Source: Nannobrachium achirus (taxonomy: Eukaryota; Chordata; Actinopteri; Myctophiformes; Myctophidae). Taken from it: DNA of 64,000 nucleotides. Every line of letters starts with the position of its first letter. Position 1 is the stretch's first letter. Of this stretch, positions 20,501 to 32,518 are shown piece after piece. Location of the stretch: NCBI GenBank assembly GCA_963921795.1, contig OY997647.1:58206565-58270564 (forward strand). The letters are read 5' to 3'. The position numbers and the translations under genes were made by a program. Under the pieces are notes generated by a model. That model was not told the DNA's origin, searched no databases, and saw only the letters and a program-made list of their open reading frames with translations.

Positions 20501-22230
20501 ACTTTCGAAGGCTTCCTACAGCGCCACCATTTGGCCGATTGCTGTAAAAAATAATAGCACACTTCGCCACTGTAAGCTGAACACATTGATGTTTTTATTT
20601 TCATTTTCTGTCTAAGTATGTAGGAGTAGAAAGGAACCGAAGTTTTGAGGAGAACTTGATATGACGGTTAGATATTGTCACTAGAAAAATATTGTTCCTT
20701 CGAAACAATTGTGGGCTCGCTTCAAGCCAGAAAACAATGGCTATAAAAGCACAAAATGTCAAGATCGCAGGCAGTGCTCTCTTTGACGTTACTGACGTCA
20801 AAGATTGGTCCATTTTGTTCCAAAAATGTGTTGTGCAAAAGTTGACCCGCTGGTGGCGCTATAACAGGCCAATGTGAGAAGGTTGGTATCTGTTCCTTGA
20901 CCTATTGGGAATGTGCTTGCAAGATTTCACGCACATCCCAGGCTGTGTTCATGATTTGAGGTGTTTTTGGCTTTGGACACTTTATCGCTGCTTGCAGCTA
21001 TATTTATTATTATTATTTTATAATTTTTTTGTGTGCACTTCATAGGCATGTTAGATAAAGGTCCTTAGATTGCGTGTAGAATGTTTCATGCAAATTGCAA
21101 AAAAAATCCTAGAATAAAAACGGGTTTAAGCGTTTTACAAACTGCTCAAAATTATATAGCGCCCCCCTTTGGCCATTTGGGGTAAGATTGGTTTCAGTGA
21201 TATTTGAACTAACCCTCTACACTATTTTGTCATGAAAATGTGACTTTGCTTGTATGTTTTAGAGGCAGAAGAATAATTTGCATAAAAATGCAATATTGTT
21301 TGAATTATTTAAAAAAGCATGTTTCAATGTTAAAGAAATCCGATCTGACAGATCTTTAGATATCGGTCCAAAGTTCATGTAAAAAAAGTTTTGTGCACGT
21401 GACGCGAAAATTCCAGAATAAAAGCGGGTTTACGCGTTTTACAAACTGCTCAAAGTGGCGGAAAATCGAAGGGCGGAGCTTACTTAACAACGACACAGAT
21501 GTCTTCCGCTTGAGTCAAAGCACGCGTGTAACAAGTTGCATGTCTTCAAACGAAACGAGTCATGACTTATGCCCGTTTGAAGTTTGAATTTTCAGACGCT
21601 TCGTATAGCGCCCCCCTTTGGCCGATTGGAATAAAATTGGTTTCAGTGATACCTTGACTAACCCTCTACATCTTTGCCAAATGCCATGAACGTGTAACTT
21701 TGCATGTATGATTTAGAGGCCGAAGAATAATTTGCATAAAACTGCAATATTTATTGAATTATTAAAACATTATATTTCACTTTAAAAGAAATCCGCCGAG
21801 ATTAGTTTGACCGTATTGGTCCAAAGTTCATGTGAAAAAAGTTTTGTGCGCGTATCGAAAAAAACCCAGGAGGAGATAGATTTTTACTGTTTTTCATATA
21901 ATTCCGAATTGTGGGAGATCTAAAGGTCAGAGGTCAAAAGTCAGAGGCTAAAAGTTGTTCGGCATGAGGAGACGCATACGTGTATACAGGTTTCATGCCT
22001 GTACCTCAAACACAGCATGAGCTATACCTGTTCAAAGATCGCACTTTCGAAGGCTTCCTACAGCGCCACCATTTGGCCGATTGCTATAAAAAGTAATAGC
22101 ACACTTCGCCACTGTAAACTGAACACATTGATGTTTTTATTTTCATTTTCTCACTAAGTATGTAGGAGTAGAAAGGAACCGAAGTTTTTTGATACTTGAT
22201 ATGACTGCCTGCCTGATAGATAAATAATGA
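17595..22230. repeat. Tandem array of three 1,542-bp units
   Basis: The string CTAGAAAAATATTGTTCC recurs at 17596, 19138 and 20680, exactly 1,542 bp apart; internal landmarks keep the same period. Copies are nearly identical except for the 30-40 bp before each junction. Each unit starts with ACAATTGTGGGCTCGC and contains GCGCCCCCCTTTGGCC motifs and an ATT-rich tail. Each unit has the same two small ORFs (61 and 64 codons), which lack recognisable domains and are probably not genes. Likely a recent amplification of a dispersed fish repeat. Confidence 0.9.
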
Positions 22231-22313
22231 CAATATCTAAAGTGTGCTCGCCTTATAGGCGAGCCCACAATGACAACATCTAAAGTGTGCTCGCCTTATA
22301 GGCGAGCCCACAA
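22228..22313. repeat. Two 43-bp direct repeats with inner hairpin
   Basis: TGACAAYATCTAAAGTGTGC repeated at 22228 and 22271, each containing the hairpin CTCGCCTTATAGGCGAG and ending GCCCACAA, the inverse of the TTGTGGGCTCGC that starts the 1,542-bp units. Confidence 0.9.
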
Positions 22314-22534
22314 TAATAAAAAGCATATTACAAAAAATATTAATATTGGAATATATTCGATATTCAGGGCAATTTCTAAGACCAATATTCGAATTTCATT
22401 TCTGAGGAATATTGGCGGCTCTAATGCGCTGAAAGTGCCCTCAAGTCTCTCTTACACACGCGCACGCACGCACATTCCTTGAAAAGTAACGGTTTTGGAC
22501 ATACAAGGTTTCCACACGACAGCGACGATTAATG

Positions 22535-22708
22535 CAGTGGTTCTCAAAGTGGATTCCAGGGACTCTGTGGTTTCCTTTAGTGGGGTCTAAATTGACCCAT
22601 ACAAGTCTGTAACTCTAACAGTGTACACATGGAACCAAATGAACCCGTTATGTGTACACTGTCAGAGTTATGGGGAGACCTTGAAATGTGAAAGTTTGAG
22701 AAACACTG
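22535..22708. mobile_element. Short MITE, CAGTGGTTCTCAAA family
   Basis: Ends CAGTGGTTCTCAAAGTG and AAGTTTGAGAAACACTG are inverted. Inside, AACTCTAACAGTGTACACAT and its complement form a hairpin. No clear duplication seen. Confidence 0.7.
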
Positions 22709-23326
22709 GGCTTAGTGGGCTATTGTACATAGTGCACATGAACAGGGTTTGTACTAGCACACGCACAGCATATGTGACGGCTCATTAGCGACGCTCTACA
22801 GCCCCCTGTGCCATGCTGATGGATCAACTCCAGTCAATACAGTAAGTCTCGTCTCCAGATGACATGTCATTAGTTATTATACTGTATGTATGTATACTGT
22901 ATGTGCATATGGATTCAACACCCTCGCAAGCTCAACATAGCACAGCATGTAAGCAAGCTGTCTCATACAGTATATAGTAGAACATCTGTCTGCCGTACGT
23001 CCATACATTCACACCTATAAATACAAAAATACACAAACAGGCAGGAATACCATGTCAGTCAGCGCGTGAGCACACACCCACCCACACATGCGCACACACT
23101 CGCACCGGCACACACACAAACGCACCCTGATGGGTTTGCAAGGTCGGCTCACAGCCTATTAATTACAGACTGAAAAGGTAATTCCAAAGAAAAGTTACAA
23201 CGCACCACTAGAACATTTTATCGCCATTTGAATGCAACCCAAACAAGACAAAAAAAATAGTGCTTGGATGGTGGTCTCCCTACTCTTAACTAACCTTTGG
23301 AGTGGTTGGACTCCCACAGCGGAGAC
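22709..23326. other. Non-coding, nothing recognised
   Basis: Sparse CA-rich tracts near 23080-23125; no gene. Confidence 0.4.
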
Positions 23327-23516
23327 CAGTGGTGCAAAGTAACTATCTACATTTACCAAAGTACAACTTTGAGGTATTTTTTACTTTAATTGAACATTTC
23401 CAATTTCCAATCTTTTACTTCTTGAAATCGAGAGCTCAGACGCTGCTGGTTACTTAGCCTGCAAGACCCTCTGAGAGGATCCAACAGCCTTGCCTAGCCT
23501 ATAATATACTATATAA

Positions 23517-24648
23517 CTAGTAAGACACCCGAGGGTGGAATGCGACCTCAGGGTGACATGCAACCTCGCCCTAAAGGGCGAGGTCGCGCCAATTCTTGAC
23601 AATCTGGCCAACCACAGCGTTTCTCTGACGATTCTAGTTGTTGTCATTCTGGGGGGAGTTTGTTCATGTTTTTGTGAGGGTATCAACCCTAGGAGACACG
23701 GGGAGAACACCCAAACTCCACACAGAAAGGCCCTATCGCTCACACCCTAGGTTGGGTTGGCGATAGGGCCTTTCTGTGTGGAGTTTGCCTAAACATGGAG
23801 ATGTGGTACAGAAGGACTCATATATGGGCATAAAAAGTATGTCATGTGACATCACTTCCTGTACAGACAGTCAGACAGACAGACAGACAGCCATTGACTC
23901 CGACCTAACAATGGCTACTGTCTATGACGGTAGTCCCATATGACATGATGTACTAGACTATCTCCATATATAGTGTTATCCACATCTCCATGTTTAGGCC
24001 AAACAGATTCGCTCCATTTCTCCATGTATAGGTCCAAATGTCCAACGTTGAGCTTGCCAACGAAACGTTCTTAACACAGCCGCCCCCATATTTACTTTAG
24101 AAAATATGTTAAATTCTAAGTACGTTCGATACAAGAGCGAATAAGCACTACACTTCTGGAATCATGTGCGTCGACTTAAAGTTGGATCCAGGCCTAATAC
24201 TGTCAACGTGTTCTCCACATCTCCATGTTTAGGCCAAACAGATTCGCTCCATTTCTCCATGTATAGGTCCAAATGCCCAACGTTGAGCTTGACAACGAAA
24301 CGTTTTTAACACAGACGCCCCCATATTTACATATATATATAAAAAGTATGTCATGTGACATCACTTCCTGTACAGACAGTCAGACAGACAGCCATTGACT
24401 CCGGCCTAACAATGGCTACTTTCTATGACGGTAGTCCCATATGACATGATGGACTGGACTATCTCCATATATAGTGTTATCCACATTTCGTGTAGCCGCC
24501 CTGTACAGGAAGTGATGTCACAACTTGCTGACATCACACTGACATCACAGAGGATACGGAAGGACGGTCACGAGGATACGGAAGGTCACTCAAGCGACAT
24601 GGTTCTTCAGAGTATATGCGACCTTCGGTCGCAATAAGGTGGATAATA
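23517..24648 (-). mobile_element. Helitron-like non-autonomous element, tandem copy 1
   Basis: On the minus strand the 3' end reads CACCCTCGGGTGTCTTACTAG, a short stem then CTAG, at 23517, followed by T. The other end carries hairpin TGCGACC/GGTCGCA near 24618-24635. Contents: a 28-bp perfect stem at 23712-23739/23760-23787, GACA repeats, and partial CArG motifs. It contains CACACAGAAAGGCC, a string I associate with common fish repeats. Confidence 0.5.
23712..23787. repeat. Hairpin with 28-bp perfect stem
   Basis: CAAACTCCACACAGAAAGGC... (23712-23739) pairs exactly with 23760-23787 around a 20-nt loop. A second copy of the same hairpin lies near 24844-24921 in the next element, and one lone arm near 25172. 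Confidence 0.95.
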
Positions 24649-25672
24649 CTAGTAAGACACCCGAGGGTGGAATGCGGCCTCAGGGTGACATGCAACCTCG
24701 CCCTAAAGGGCGAGGTCGCGCCAATTCTTGACAATCTGGCCAACCACAGCGTTTCTCTGGCGATTCTAGTTGTTGTCATTCTGGGGGGAGTTTGTTCATG
24801 TTTTTGTGAGGGTATCAACCCTAGGAGACACGGGGAGAACACGCAAACTCCACACAGAAAGGCCCTATCGCTCACACCCTAGGTTCGGTTGGCGATAGGG
24901 CCTTTCTGTGTGGAGTTTGCCTAAACATGGAGATGTGGTACAGAAGGACTCATATATGGGCATAAAAAGTATGTCATGTGACATCACTTCCTGTACAGAC
25001 AGTCAGACAGACAGCCATTGACTCCGACCTAACAATGGCTACTGTCTATGACGGTAGTCCCATATGACATGATGTACTAGACTATCTCCATATATAGTGT
25101 TATCCACATCTCCATGTTTAGGCCAAACAGATTCGCTCCATTTCTCCATGTATAGGTCCAAATGCCCTAGTTTGGGTTGGCGATAGGGCCTTTCTGTGTG
25201 GAGTTTGCCTAAACATGGAGATGTGGTACAGAAGGACTCATATATGGGCATAAAAAGTATGTCATGTGACATCACTTCCTGTACAGACAGTCAGACAGAC
25301 AGACAGCCATTGACTCCGGATTAACAATGGCTACTGTCTATGACGGTAGTCCCATATGACATATTGGACTAGACTATCTCCATATATAGTGTTATCCACA
25401 TCTCCATGTTTAGACAGCCAATGACTCCGGCCTAACAATGGCTACTTTCTATGACGGTAGTCCCATATGACATGATGGACTGGACTATCTCCATATATAG
25501 TGTTATCCACATTTCGTGTAGCCGCCCTGTACAGGAAGTGATGTCACAACTCGCTGACATCACACTGACATCACAGAGGATACAGAAGGACGGTCACGAG
25601 GATACGGAAGGAAGGAAGGACACTCAAGCGACACGGTTCTTCAGAGTATATGCGACCTTCGGTCGCAATAAT
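24649..25672 (-). mobile_element. Helitron-like non-autonomous element, tandem copy 2
   Basis: Begins at the second CTAGTAAGACACCCGAGGG (24649) only a few bases after copy 1 ends, in the same orientation, and ends with TGCGACC-TTC-GGTCGCA near 25650-25666. Internally rearranged: the GGCGATAGGGCCTTTC segment occurs again near 25178. Confidence 0.5.
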
Positions 25673-25916
25673 ACTGCTGAGATAGAGCCTAGTCATAGAG
25701 CTGTCAGGTCGATGATGGCTGGCGCTCTGCCAGACCGGAGCAGTCCGATTATAGAGGCCGAGTTGGATGTGTGTCGTGACACGTCCCATAACACCTATCT
25801 CCTTATAGTACGGACGTTGCCCTTGTACGAGCTTGTATTTCTACAACCAGCATTTCTATATTGCAGTATTGATACTTTTACTTAAGTAATAAATGCGAGT
25901 ACTTTTTATACCACTG

Positions 25917-26360
25917 GGGGAAACCAATGTTCAATCACATAACATTTATGGATTGCAACTTTCGTATGGGTTTGTGCGTCTGTTCCAGTCTACATGGTTC
26001 TACAAGACAGTGAAGGGGAAGAGGGATAAAATATTTCCTGGTTAGATATGGTTGTCAAGGGCGTTAATCCATTAGTCAAACTTGCACGCTGTCAGCAGAA
26101 TATTGCTGACACATCAAAACTTGACAGCAGTTTCAGCTCACAGTAATTGACTCTGACGGAAGATTTCATTATTGCCTACAGTACATGGAACTATATTTGC
26201 AGATTCTGATATTGTTAACCATTCATTGAAATGGTTCTGGTTTGTAAACTGATCAAATATATTGTCGCTATCAGGCAGAGATGTTGTTCATCTTAAAATA
26301 TATATATACACACAGTACACACTGTACTATGAAAACCTGCAGCTCATGTGTGTCAGTCAG
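25917..26360. other. Non-coding, nothing recognised
   Basis: AT-rich; no gene or repeat family identified. Confidence 0.4.
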
Positions 26361-26752
26361 TCACGCTCCATATATGGCCAAGACAGAATTCATTTGCAAG
26401 TGTGACTCGTGTCACGGCAACCACACTTGCAAATTAATTCTGTCCTTGTCCCTTTTATGACCATACTGTATATGGAGATCCCTGATGTCATCAATATCAA
26501 GCCCATATCTGGGAATGCCCATATATGGACATATTTTGTCAGTCTCATGATAATCAGTGTAGTTGTCGTCGCAATGCGAGTCACACTTGCAAATTAAATC
26601 CGTCCATGTCCCTTTTATGCCCATAATGGAGATCCCTGATGTCATCAATATCAAGCCCATTTCTGGGAATGCCCATATATGGACATATTGTGTAAGTCTC
26701 TGTTGTTTCAGTGCGGGCAAGGTCACTTCTCGCCCTTAGGACGTCTTACTGG
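26361..26752 (+). mobile_element. Helitron-like element with three CArG motifs
   Basis: 3' end GCCCTTAGGACGTCTTACTGG at 26752 followed by T, the same GTCTTACTRG end as the others. Exact CCATATATGG at 26368, 26519 and 26673. Two internal repeats (from about 26421 and 26578) share ACACTTGCAAATTAA and CCCTGATGTCATCAATATC. The 5' limit is a guess. Confidence 0.45.
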
Positions 26753-26961
26753 TAAATATTTAACCAATGAAAAGCATTAACAAGCACTTGTGACAAATAA
26801 AGCATTATGTGTTCTTTATTACTAGAGTATGAGTGTAGATTTTAGAGCATTAACACACAAGGTTGGCAGGCTAAATCATGGGGTTTCGCATGGATGAGAA
26901 GGACTCAATCACAACTAAATGAAACTTGACATCAGTTGTCTCGCTGAATAGGATTTACTGC

Positions 26962-27137
26962 GGATGTCATCTCCACCCACCACAGCAGATGCTGCGTGTA
27001 CGCGTGGATGTCATCTCCACCCACCACAGCAGATGCTGCGTGTACGCGTGGATGTCATCTCCAGCCACCACAGCAGATGCTGCGTGTACGCGTGGATGTC
27101 ATCTCCAGCCACCACAGCAGATGCTGCGTGTACGCGG
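26962..27137. repeat. Minisatellite, 44 bp x 4
   Basis: GGATGTCATCTCCACCCACC followed by ACAGCAGATGCTGCGTGTAC and GCGT; four copies differing at one or two bases (CCACCC/CCAGCC). Confidence 0.95.
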
Positions 27138-28128
27138 AGGACAAATCATCTGGTTTCAAGCAGTCAGATATGCCTCATTTGCCTGCCCTCAAATTTATGC
27201 CGAGCACCAATAGGTGTTTTGTCAAACTAGACATAATGTATTACAGCCGTACATTTTATTACATTAATTTGCATTTTGCTTTGCCGCGACCTTTTTCTGG
27301 AGTGAAATACACCCAAACTTTTGAATGCTTTGCTTTTGCCATTGTCACCAGCTTGGCAAGTTAAACTATCGCCTGAATAGTGTTATATTGATCACCACAG
27401 CATGGGGGAAAATACTGTACTGGATGTGCATGTGGGCATGTCTAACATGCTGGAATAACATAGTACATAGCAGGTCAGTGATTCTCAAACTTTCAATTTC
27501 AAGGACCACCAGTTTGATATGTACAGTATTAGGTCATGGACCCCAATTTGATATGATTTCTATCTCTCTATGCATACAGCAATGTTTACATTATGATAAC
27601 ATGACATGGAGACAAGACCAACAAGTTAACAACTTGAGCCCTATAACGTCCCTCCCTATTCTGGGGAAAAAGGTCTGTGAAAATATGTTAAAACTAACTT
27701 AAAAAAAATCAATAGGTGCATTAGGTGGGGTTGAAATAAGACAACAAAGCATCCGTAAATACTATTTGATCCAGGTCTGGCAACTAAGCAGTGTGGGAAC
27801 GATAATTTCTAAGCAATTCTGACTTCCTAGGGACGGTTCATCATATATCTGATAACAAGTGGTGTTTCTAGGCATCCAATCATTCTGATGTGGCTTTATT
27901 ATTAATAGAAACCTCGGGTTAATTGGTCATTTGACATCCTTAACATTAGTGCTCGCTGCAGGCTAGCATTAGTGTGTGATGGCCGAGGGCGACTTATTCT
28001 AGTTTCCCTGTGCCCAGGCGGTACAACACAATCAATCAATCTATGAAACAGAACACGGAAGACGTTCACCTGCTTAGCTTTTACCTTATTCAAAATAGTA
28101 CAACCCAAAATGATGAGTCAGATCTGAT

Positions 28129-28130
<2 letters not shown>
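27138..28130. other. Non-coding; one hAT-like fragment
   Basis: CAGTGATTCTCAAACTTTC near 27477 followed by AAGGACCACC resembles the TTCTCAAACCTTTTCATG family. Nothing else recognised. Confidence 0.4.
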
Positions 28131-28200
<70 letters not shown>

Positions 28201-28216
28201 GGGGGGGGGGGGGGGG
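28131..28216. repeat. (GA)30 followed by a run of about 26 G
   Basis: Pure polypurine tract of 86 bp; the G run may be unreliable in length. Confidence 0.95.
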
Positions 28217-29113
28217 TTGTTCTCTCTGTTCGTCAACAAACACTTCATGCATGCTCCGTTCCCTCGCCTCCCTACCTCTGTTACACCTGATCTCACTCCT
28301 ACCTGAATTCTATTGTTCTATGGCTCCAGGCACTGGAACAACTCCAGCCTATGTAAAACCATGCATCTTCTTATGTAGACCGATGGAGTTTTCCAGCACA
28401 TTTGAGCATTGGGGGGAACCTAGGGAGGAGGTTTATTTATGCTAGATCTTCCCATCCTCCTCACGGCTCGCATTGGATGAAGGGCGTTAGATCTTTTTGT
28501 TGTTATTTTATTACAGTGAGTTACTACCACCAGCATGGCCAAAATGAAAAACAAATCTCACAAATAAAGCAATTCAGGGGGAAATGGGGGTGAACCCGTT
28601 TCTCATTTTCACCATAGAGGGGATGGAGGGGATAGCGTCCAGCTTCATCCTCATCGTCCACTCTGCAACCACCTCCTGACTGTCCAGTTCAACATCAACG
28701 ATGGAGCTGGTCTACATCATGATATGAGACTACTATCATCTTGGATCATAATAGGATATAGGATACGTGTTGTCTTTTCCTGATTTAAATTCTTACGCCC
28801 ATATTTCATACTATATACTTTACATACTTTGTTCAAAAATGTTCAATGTGATTTTTGTGATATTGTAGCTATTTTTGAAGATTTTCGAAAAATTAATGAA
28901 AATATGAATTGATATTATCGTCACAATGCGATATTCGGTTTTGTCCATCAGCCCTAGCTGGCGTTCCTCGTATTGATGTCACCACCTCCCAACGGACCAC
29001 GGCGAAGAAGAAGTGGACGCTGGCTATTAAACCAAAGACTGGTAGCAGGGGTCGGCAGCAGCCTGTTGCACATGTTGACTGACAGACTGCATGCGGGCGC
29101 TCTGTTAACGTTT
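28217..29113. other. Non-coding; MITE remnant near 28920
   Basis: ATATTATCGTCACAATGCG and CAGCCCTAG near 28912-28956 resemble one end of a TAGGGCTG-type MITE. No gene found. Confidence 0.35.
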
Positions 29114-29177
29114 GCACAGCGTCGTATTGTGACACGTGTTATTTCAATACCGCTTGTCACACGGTCCCATTGTTAAA
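29114..29177. repeat. 64-bp direct repeat, left copy
   Basis: Identical to 29721-29784. Begins GCACAGCGTCGTATTGTGAC and ends GTTAAA, immediately before the CCC end of the MITE. Confidence 0.96.
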
Positions 29178-29720
29178 CCCATTTAGGCCTAGAATTATTG
29201 AATGCTTTAACCAGTGAAAAATAGCAGATATACAAGCTCACAGCGCGGCACCGAGTGCCGCGCTGCGAGCTTGTAGATCTGCTATTTTTGAAAAAGTCGT
29301 GAAAATGTGTGCAAATCTTTGACTACAGGTATATGTATTTTCAAAGCGAACGTTTGTAACTCAAATTTTGCTTCTGGGGGGGGTCCCTGGAACTAAATAT
29401 TTTGAGATGGGGGTCCGTGGCCAAATAAATATCAGTTTGGGGGTCCTTGACATGAAAAGGTTTGAGAACAACTGACATAGTAGTCTCTCAAGAACAGACT
29501 AACTGAGCTCCAGTTAAGTGAAAAGGAGCTTTTCTCTGACGATGGCTAAGCCAGATTGCTGACATAGAAACATAGGTTTTTCAAAAAACCTTAGAAGGAT
29601 TCAAAAGACACTTATGGAATCGGGTCAAAATTCAAATATTCAAGATTTTTCAAAAATAGCAGATCTACAAGCTCGCAGCGCGGCACTCGGTGCCGCGCTG
29701 CGAGCTTGTATATCTGCTAT
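29178..29720 (-). mobile_element. Hairpin-capped MITE, copy 3 (reverse orientation, right end truncated)
   Basis: Left end CCCATTTAGGCCTAGAATTA, hairpins at about 29218-29290 and 29652-29720, interior inverted relative to 16374-16950. The right hairpin stops at CTGCTAT, so about 40-55 bp of right terminus are missing, and the 64-bp repeat begins at once. Confidence 0.8.
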
Positions 29721-29784
29721 GCACAGCGTCGTATTGTGACACGTGTTATTTCAATACCGCTTGTCACACGGTCCCATTGTTAAA
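29721..29784. repeat. 64-bp direct repeat, right copy
   Basis: Exact copy of 29114-29177. Confidence 0.96.
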
Positions 29785-30085
29785 GCTCAGCCCGCCTGTC
29801 AGCCTCTCCGTCTGCACACAGCCAGGCCTCCCTCCCTCCCTCCCCCCCCTCCCTCCTTCCCTCCCTCCCTCTCTCTCAGAGAGACAACTGTCAACGCAGA
29901 ACAGAAAAGTAGGGAATAAAAGACAGACAGACGGAGGCACGGGGGAGGGAGAGAGAGAGAAAGTAGCGATGTTTCTATTCAGAGAGGCTGACGGGAGAAT
30001 AAAAGAGGAGAAATAGCAGAGGGAGAACGCGCGAGAAACAAAGTCATAAGTGTGGCTGGCTGGGGAGCAGGGGATATTTGCGAGC

Positions 30086-30155
30086 GTGTGTGCGTGCGTG
30101 TGTGCGTGCGTACGTGCGTGCATGTGTGTGTGCGTGTGTGTGTGTGTGTGTGCGT
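30086..30155. repeat. GT/GCGT microsatellite
   Basis: GCGT-rich start then GT, adjoining GAGA. Confidence 0.93.
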
Positions 30156-30250
30156 GAGAGAGAGACAGAGAGACAGAGAGGTAGAGGAGGTGTCTCTGTC
30201 AGTCCTGACTGCTTTTTGGACACGCATCACTTACACCACTACACCAAGTT

Positions 30251-30418
<168 letters not shown>

Positions 30419-30485
30419 GCATGCATGTATGATTCCATCCAAAGACTCTTTGCATGTCTGCTCATGTATGTACTGTATGTACTAT

Positions 30486-30487
<2 letters not shown>

Positions 30488-30563
<76 letters not shown>
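30488..30563. repeat. (GT)n, about 38 units
   Basis: Pure GT. Confidence 0.98.
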
Positions 30564-30564
<1 letters not shown>

Positions 30565-30626
30565 CAGTATCATCACATACAGTAAGTAGTTGCAAGTACA
30601 TAAACATATAATATAAAAACAAATAT

Positions 30627-30893
30627 GGTGCATTTATATAGCGACTTTATCCAATGCGCTTTACAGAGATTGTGCATTACATTCACCCATTCACACACAC
30701 AATCATACACCGATGGCAGAGGAAACCATGCAAGGCACCAACCTGCTCATCAGGAGCAACAAGGGGTTCAGAGTCTTGCTCTTCGACACTAACTCTGGGG
30801 GAGACCAGGATCGAACTGGGAACCCTTTCGGGGATCCTCCGTGTTCTAATGGCGGTTTCTCTACCCCTGAGCCACAGCCACTGCCGCCCCGCC
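30627..30893 (-). mobile_element. tRNA-derived SINE with L2-like tail
   Basis: On the minus strand the head reads TGGCTCAGGGGTAGAGAAAC, an A-box-like sequence, and CCCAGTTCGATCCTGG, a B-box-like sequence, as in tRNA-derived SINEs. The 3' part ends AAGCGCATTGGATAAAGTCG then CTATATAAATGC, resembling the hairpin tail of L2-type LINEs used for trans mobilisation. A short CA tract lies within. Widespread fish SINE type; exact family not assigned. Confidence 0.75.
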
Positions 30894-30942
30894 CCATAAC
30901 TATACAACTCTACTAAATTACTTTGGGTTAACACTCAGATAG

Positions 30943-30943
<1 letters not shown>

Positions 30944-30993
<50 letters not shown>

Positions 30994-31041
30994 ATCTATC
31001 GTATCTATCGTATCTATCGTATCTATCGTATCTATCTATCT
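30944..31041. repeat. (TATC)n microsatellite
   Basis: TATC repeats with TATCG variants toward the right. Confidence 0.97.
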
Positions 31042-31082
31042 AGGGACAGAGATAAGAGTTTTTAATATCAAACACAAGTATA

Positions 31083-31112
31083 CAAATACAATTTTGGCCA
31101 AAATTGTATTTG
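31083..31112. repeat. Perfect 30-bp palindrome
   Basis: CAAATACAATTTTGG joined to its exact reverse complement without spacer. Confidence 0.97.
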
Positions 31113-31498
31113 AAAATGTTGTGAAACCTGGAGTTACATTTCACAAACTATGTTGGCCACTCAAACTAAATACAGATTATTACCTGGGCATTCATTGTTG
31201 CCTGAGGTTATCCATCATTTGTCTCATGATTATTCTCTAGTACTGCAGATGCTGCAGAAACACATTGCTATTCATCCACCGTGATGGGAACGCAGCTACA
31301 GTAGATGACAGTCATTCTGCTGCTCGTTTGCTCTTTTTACAGTAGCCACTGAAACAGACCCAGTTCTGTCACTCAGGTGAAATTAATTAAAGTAAAAAGA
31401 TGTCCCTCTCTCAAAATATCCTTCTTTCATAAAAATAGCACGTCTTCCACAGCTAGGCCTAACGCACAGCAGGGGGCCGTGGAAACGAGATTGGTCTT

Positions 31499-32320
<822 letters not shown>

Positions 32321-32398
<78 letters not shown>
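32321..32398. repeat. (GT)n microsatellite
   Basis: About 38 GT units following a CT stretch; an interrupted CA tract of opposite polarity follows at 32430-32518. Confidence 0.97.
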
Positions 32399-32399
<1 letters not shown>

Positions 32400-32518
32400 T
32401 GGGAGGTGCCTGACCCGAAGACCAAGGGCACACACGCATGTGCACACTGCACACATACACACGCGAACACACACACACACACACACACACGCGCACATAC
32501 ACACGCGAACACACACAC

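Larger units (their letters stand above)
17320..22423. mobile_element. hAT-like element split by a tandem array
   Basis: Left end TAAGGCTGCCAAATGTATAT (17320) and right end ATATTGGCGGCTCTA (to 22423) are inverted relatives, and both sides carry ATGCGCTG (17312-17319, 22424-22431), a perfect 8-bp duplication. Interior ends are rich in TTCGAATA. Only about 100-270 bp at each side belong to the host; the rest is the array at 17595-22230. Confidence 0.78.
23327..25916. mobile_element. hAT-like MITE (CAGTGGTG family) split by Helitron-like pair
   Basis: Left end CAGTGGTGCAAAGTAACTA (23327), right end AGTACTTTTTATACCACTG (to 25916). Flanking octamers GCGGAGAC and GGGGAAAC match at 6 of 8. The interior host sequence is interrupted from 23517 to about 25672. 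Confidence 0.6.

Noticed and set aside
17608-21587. Conserved 61- and 64-codon ORFs repeated in each 1,542-bp unit
   Set aside because: Their identity follows from recent duplication of the whole unit; no domain and no sign of constraint beyond the surrounding DNA.
26962-27137. Evenly spaced 44-bp repeats considered as a CRISPR array
   Set aside because: There are no spacers; the repeats abut, and the context is a vertebrate genome.
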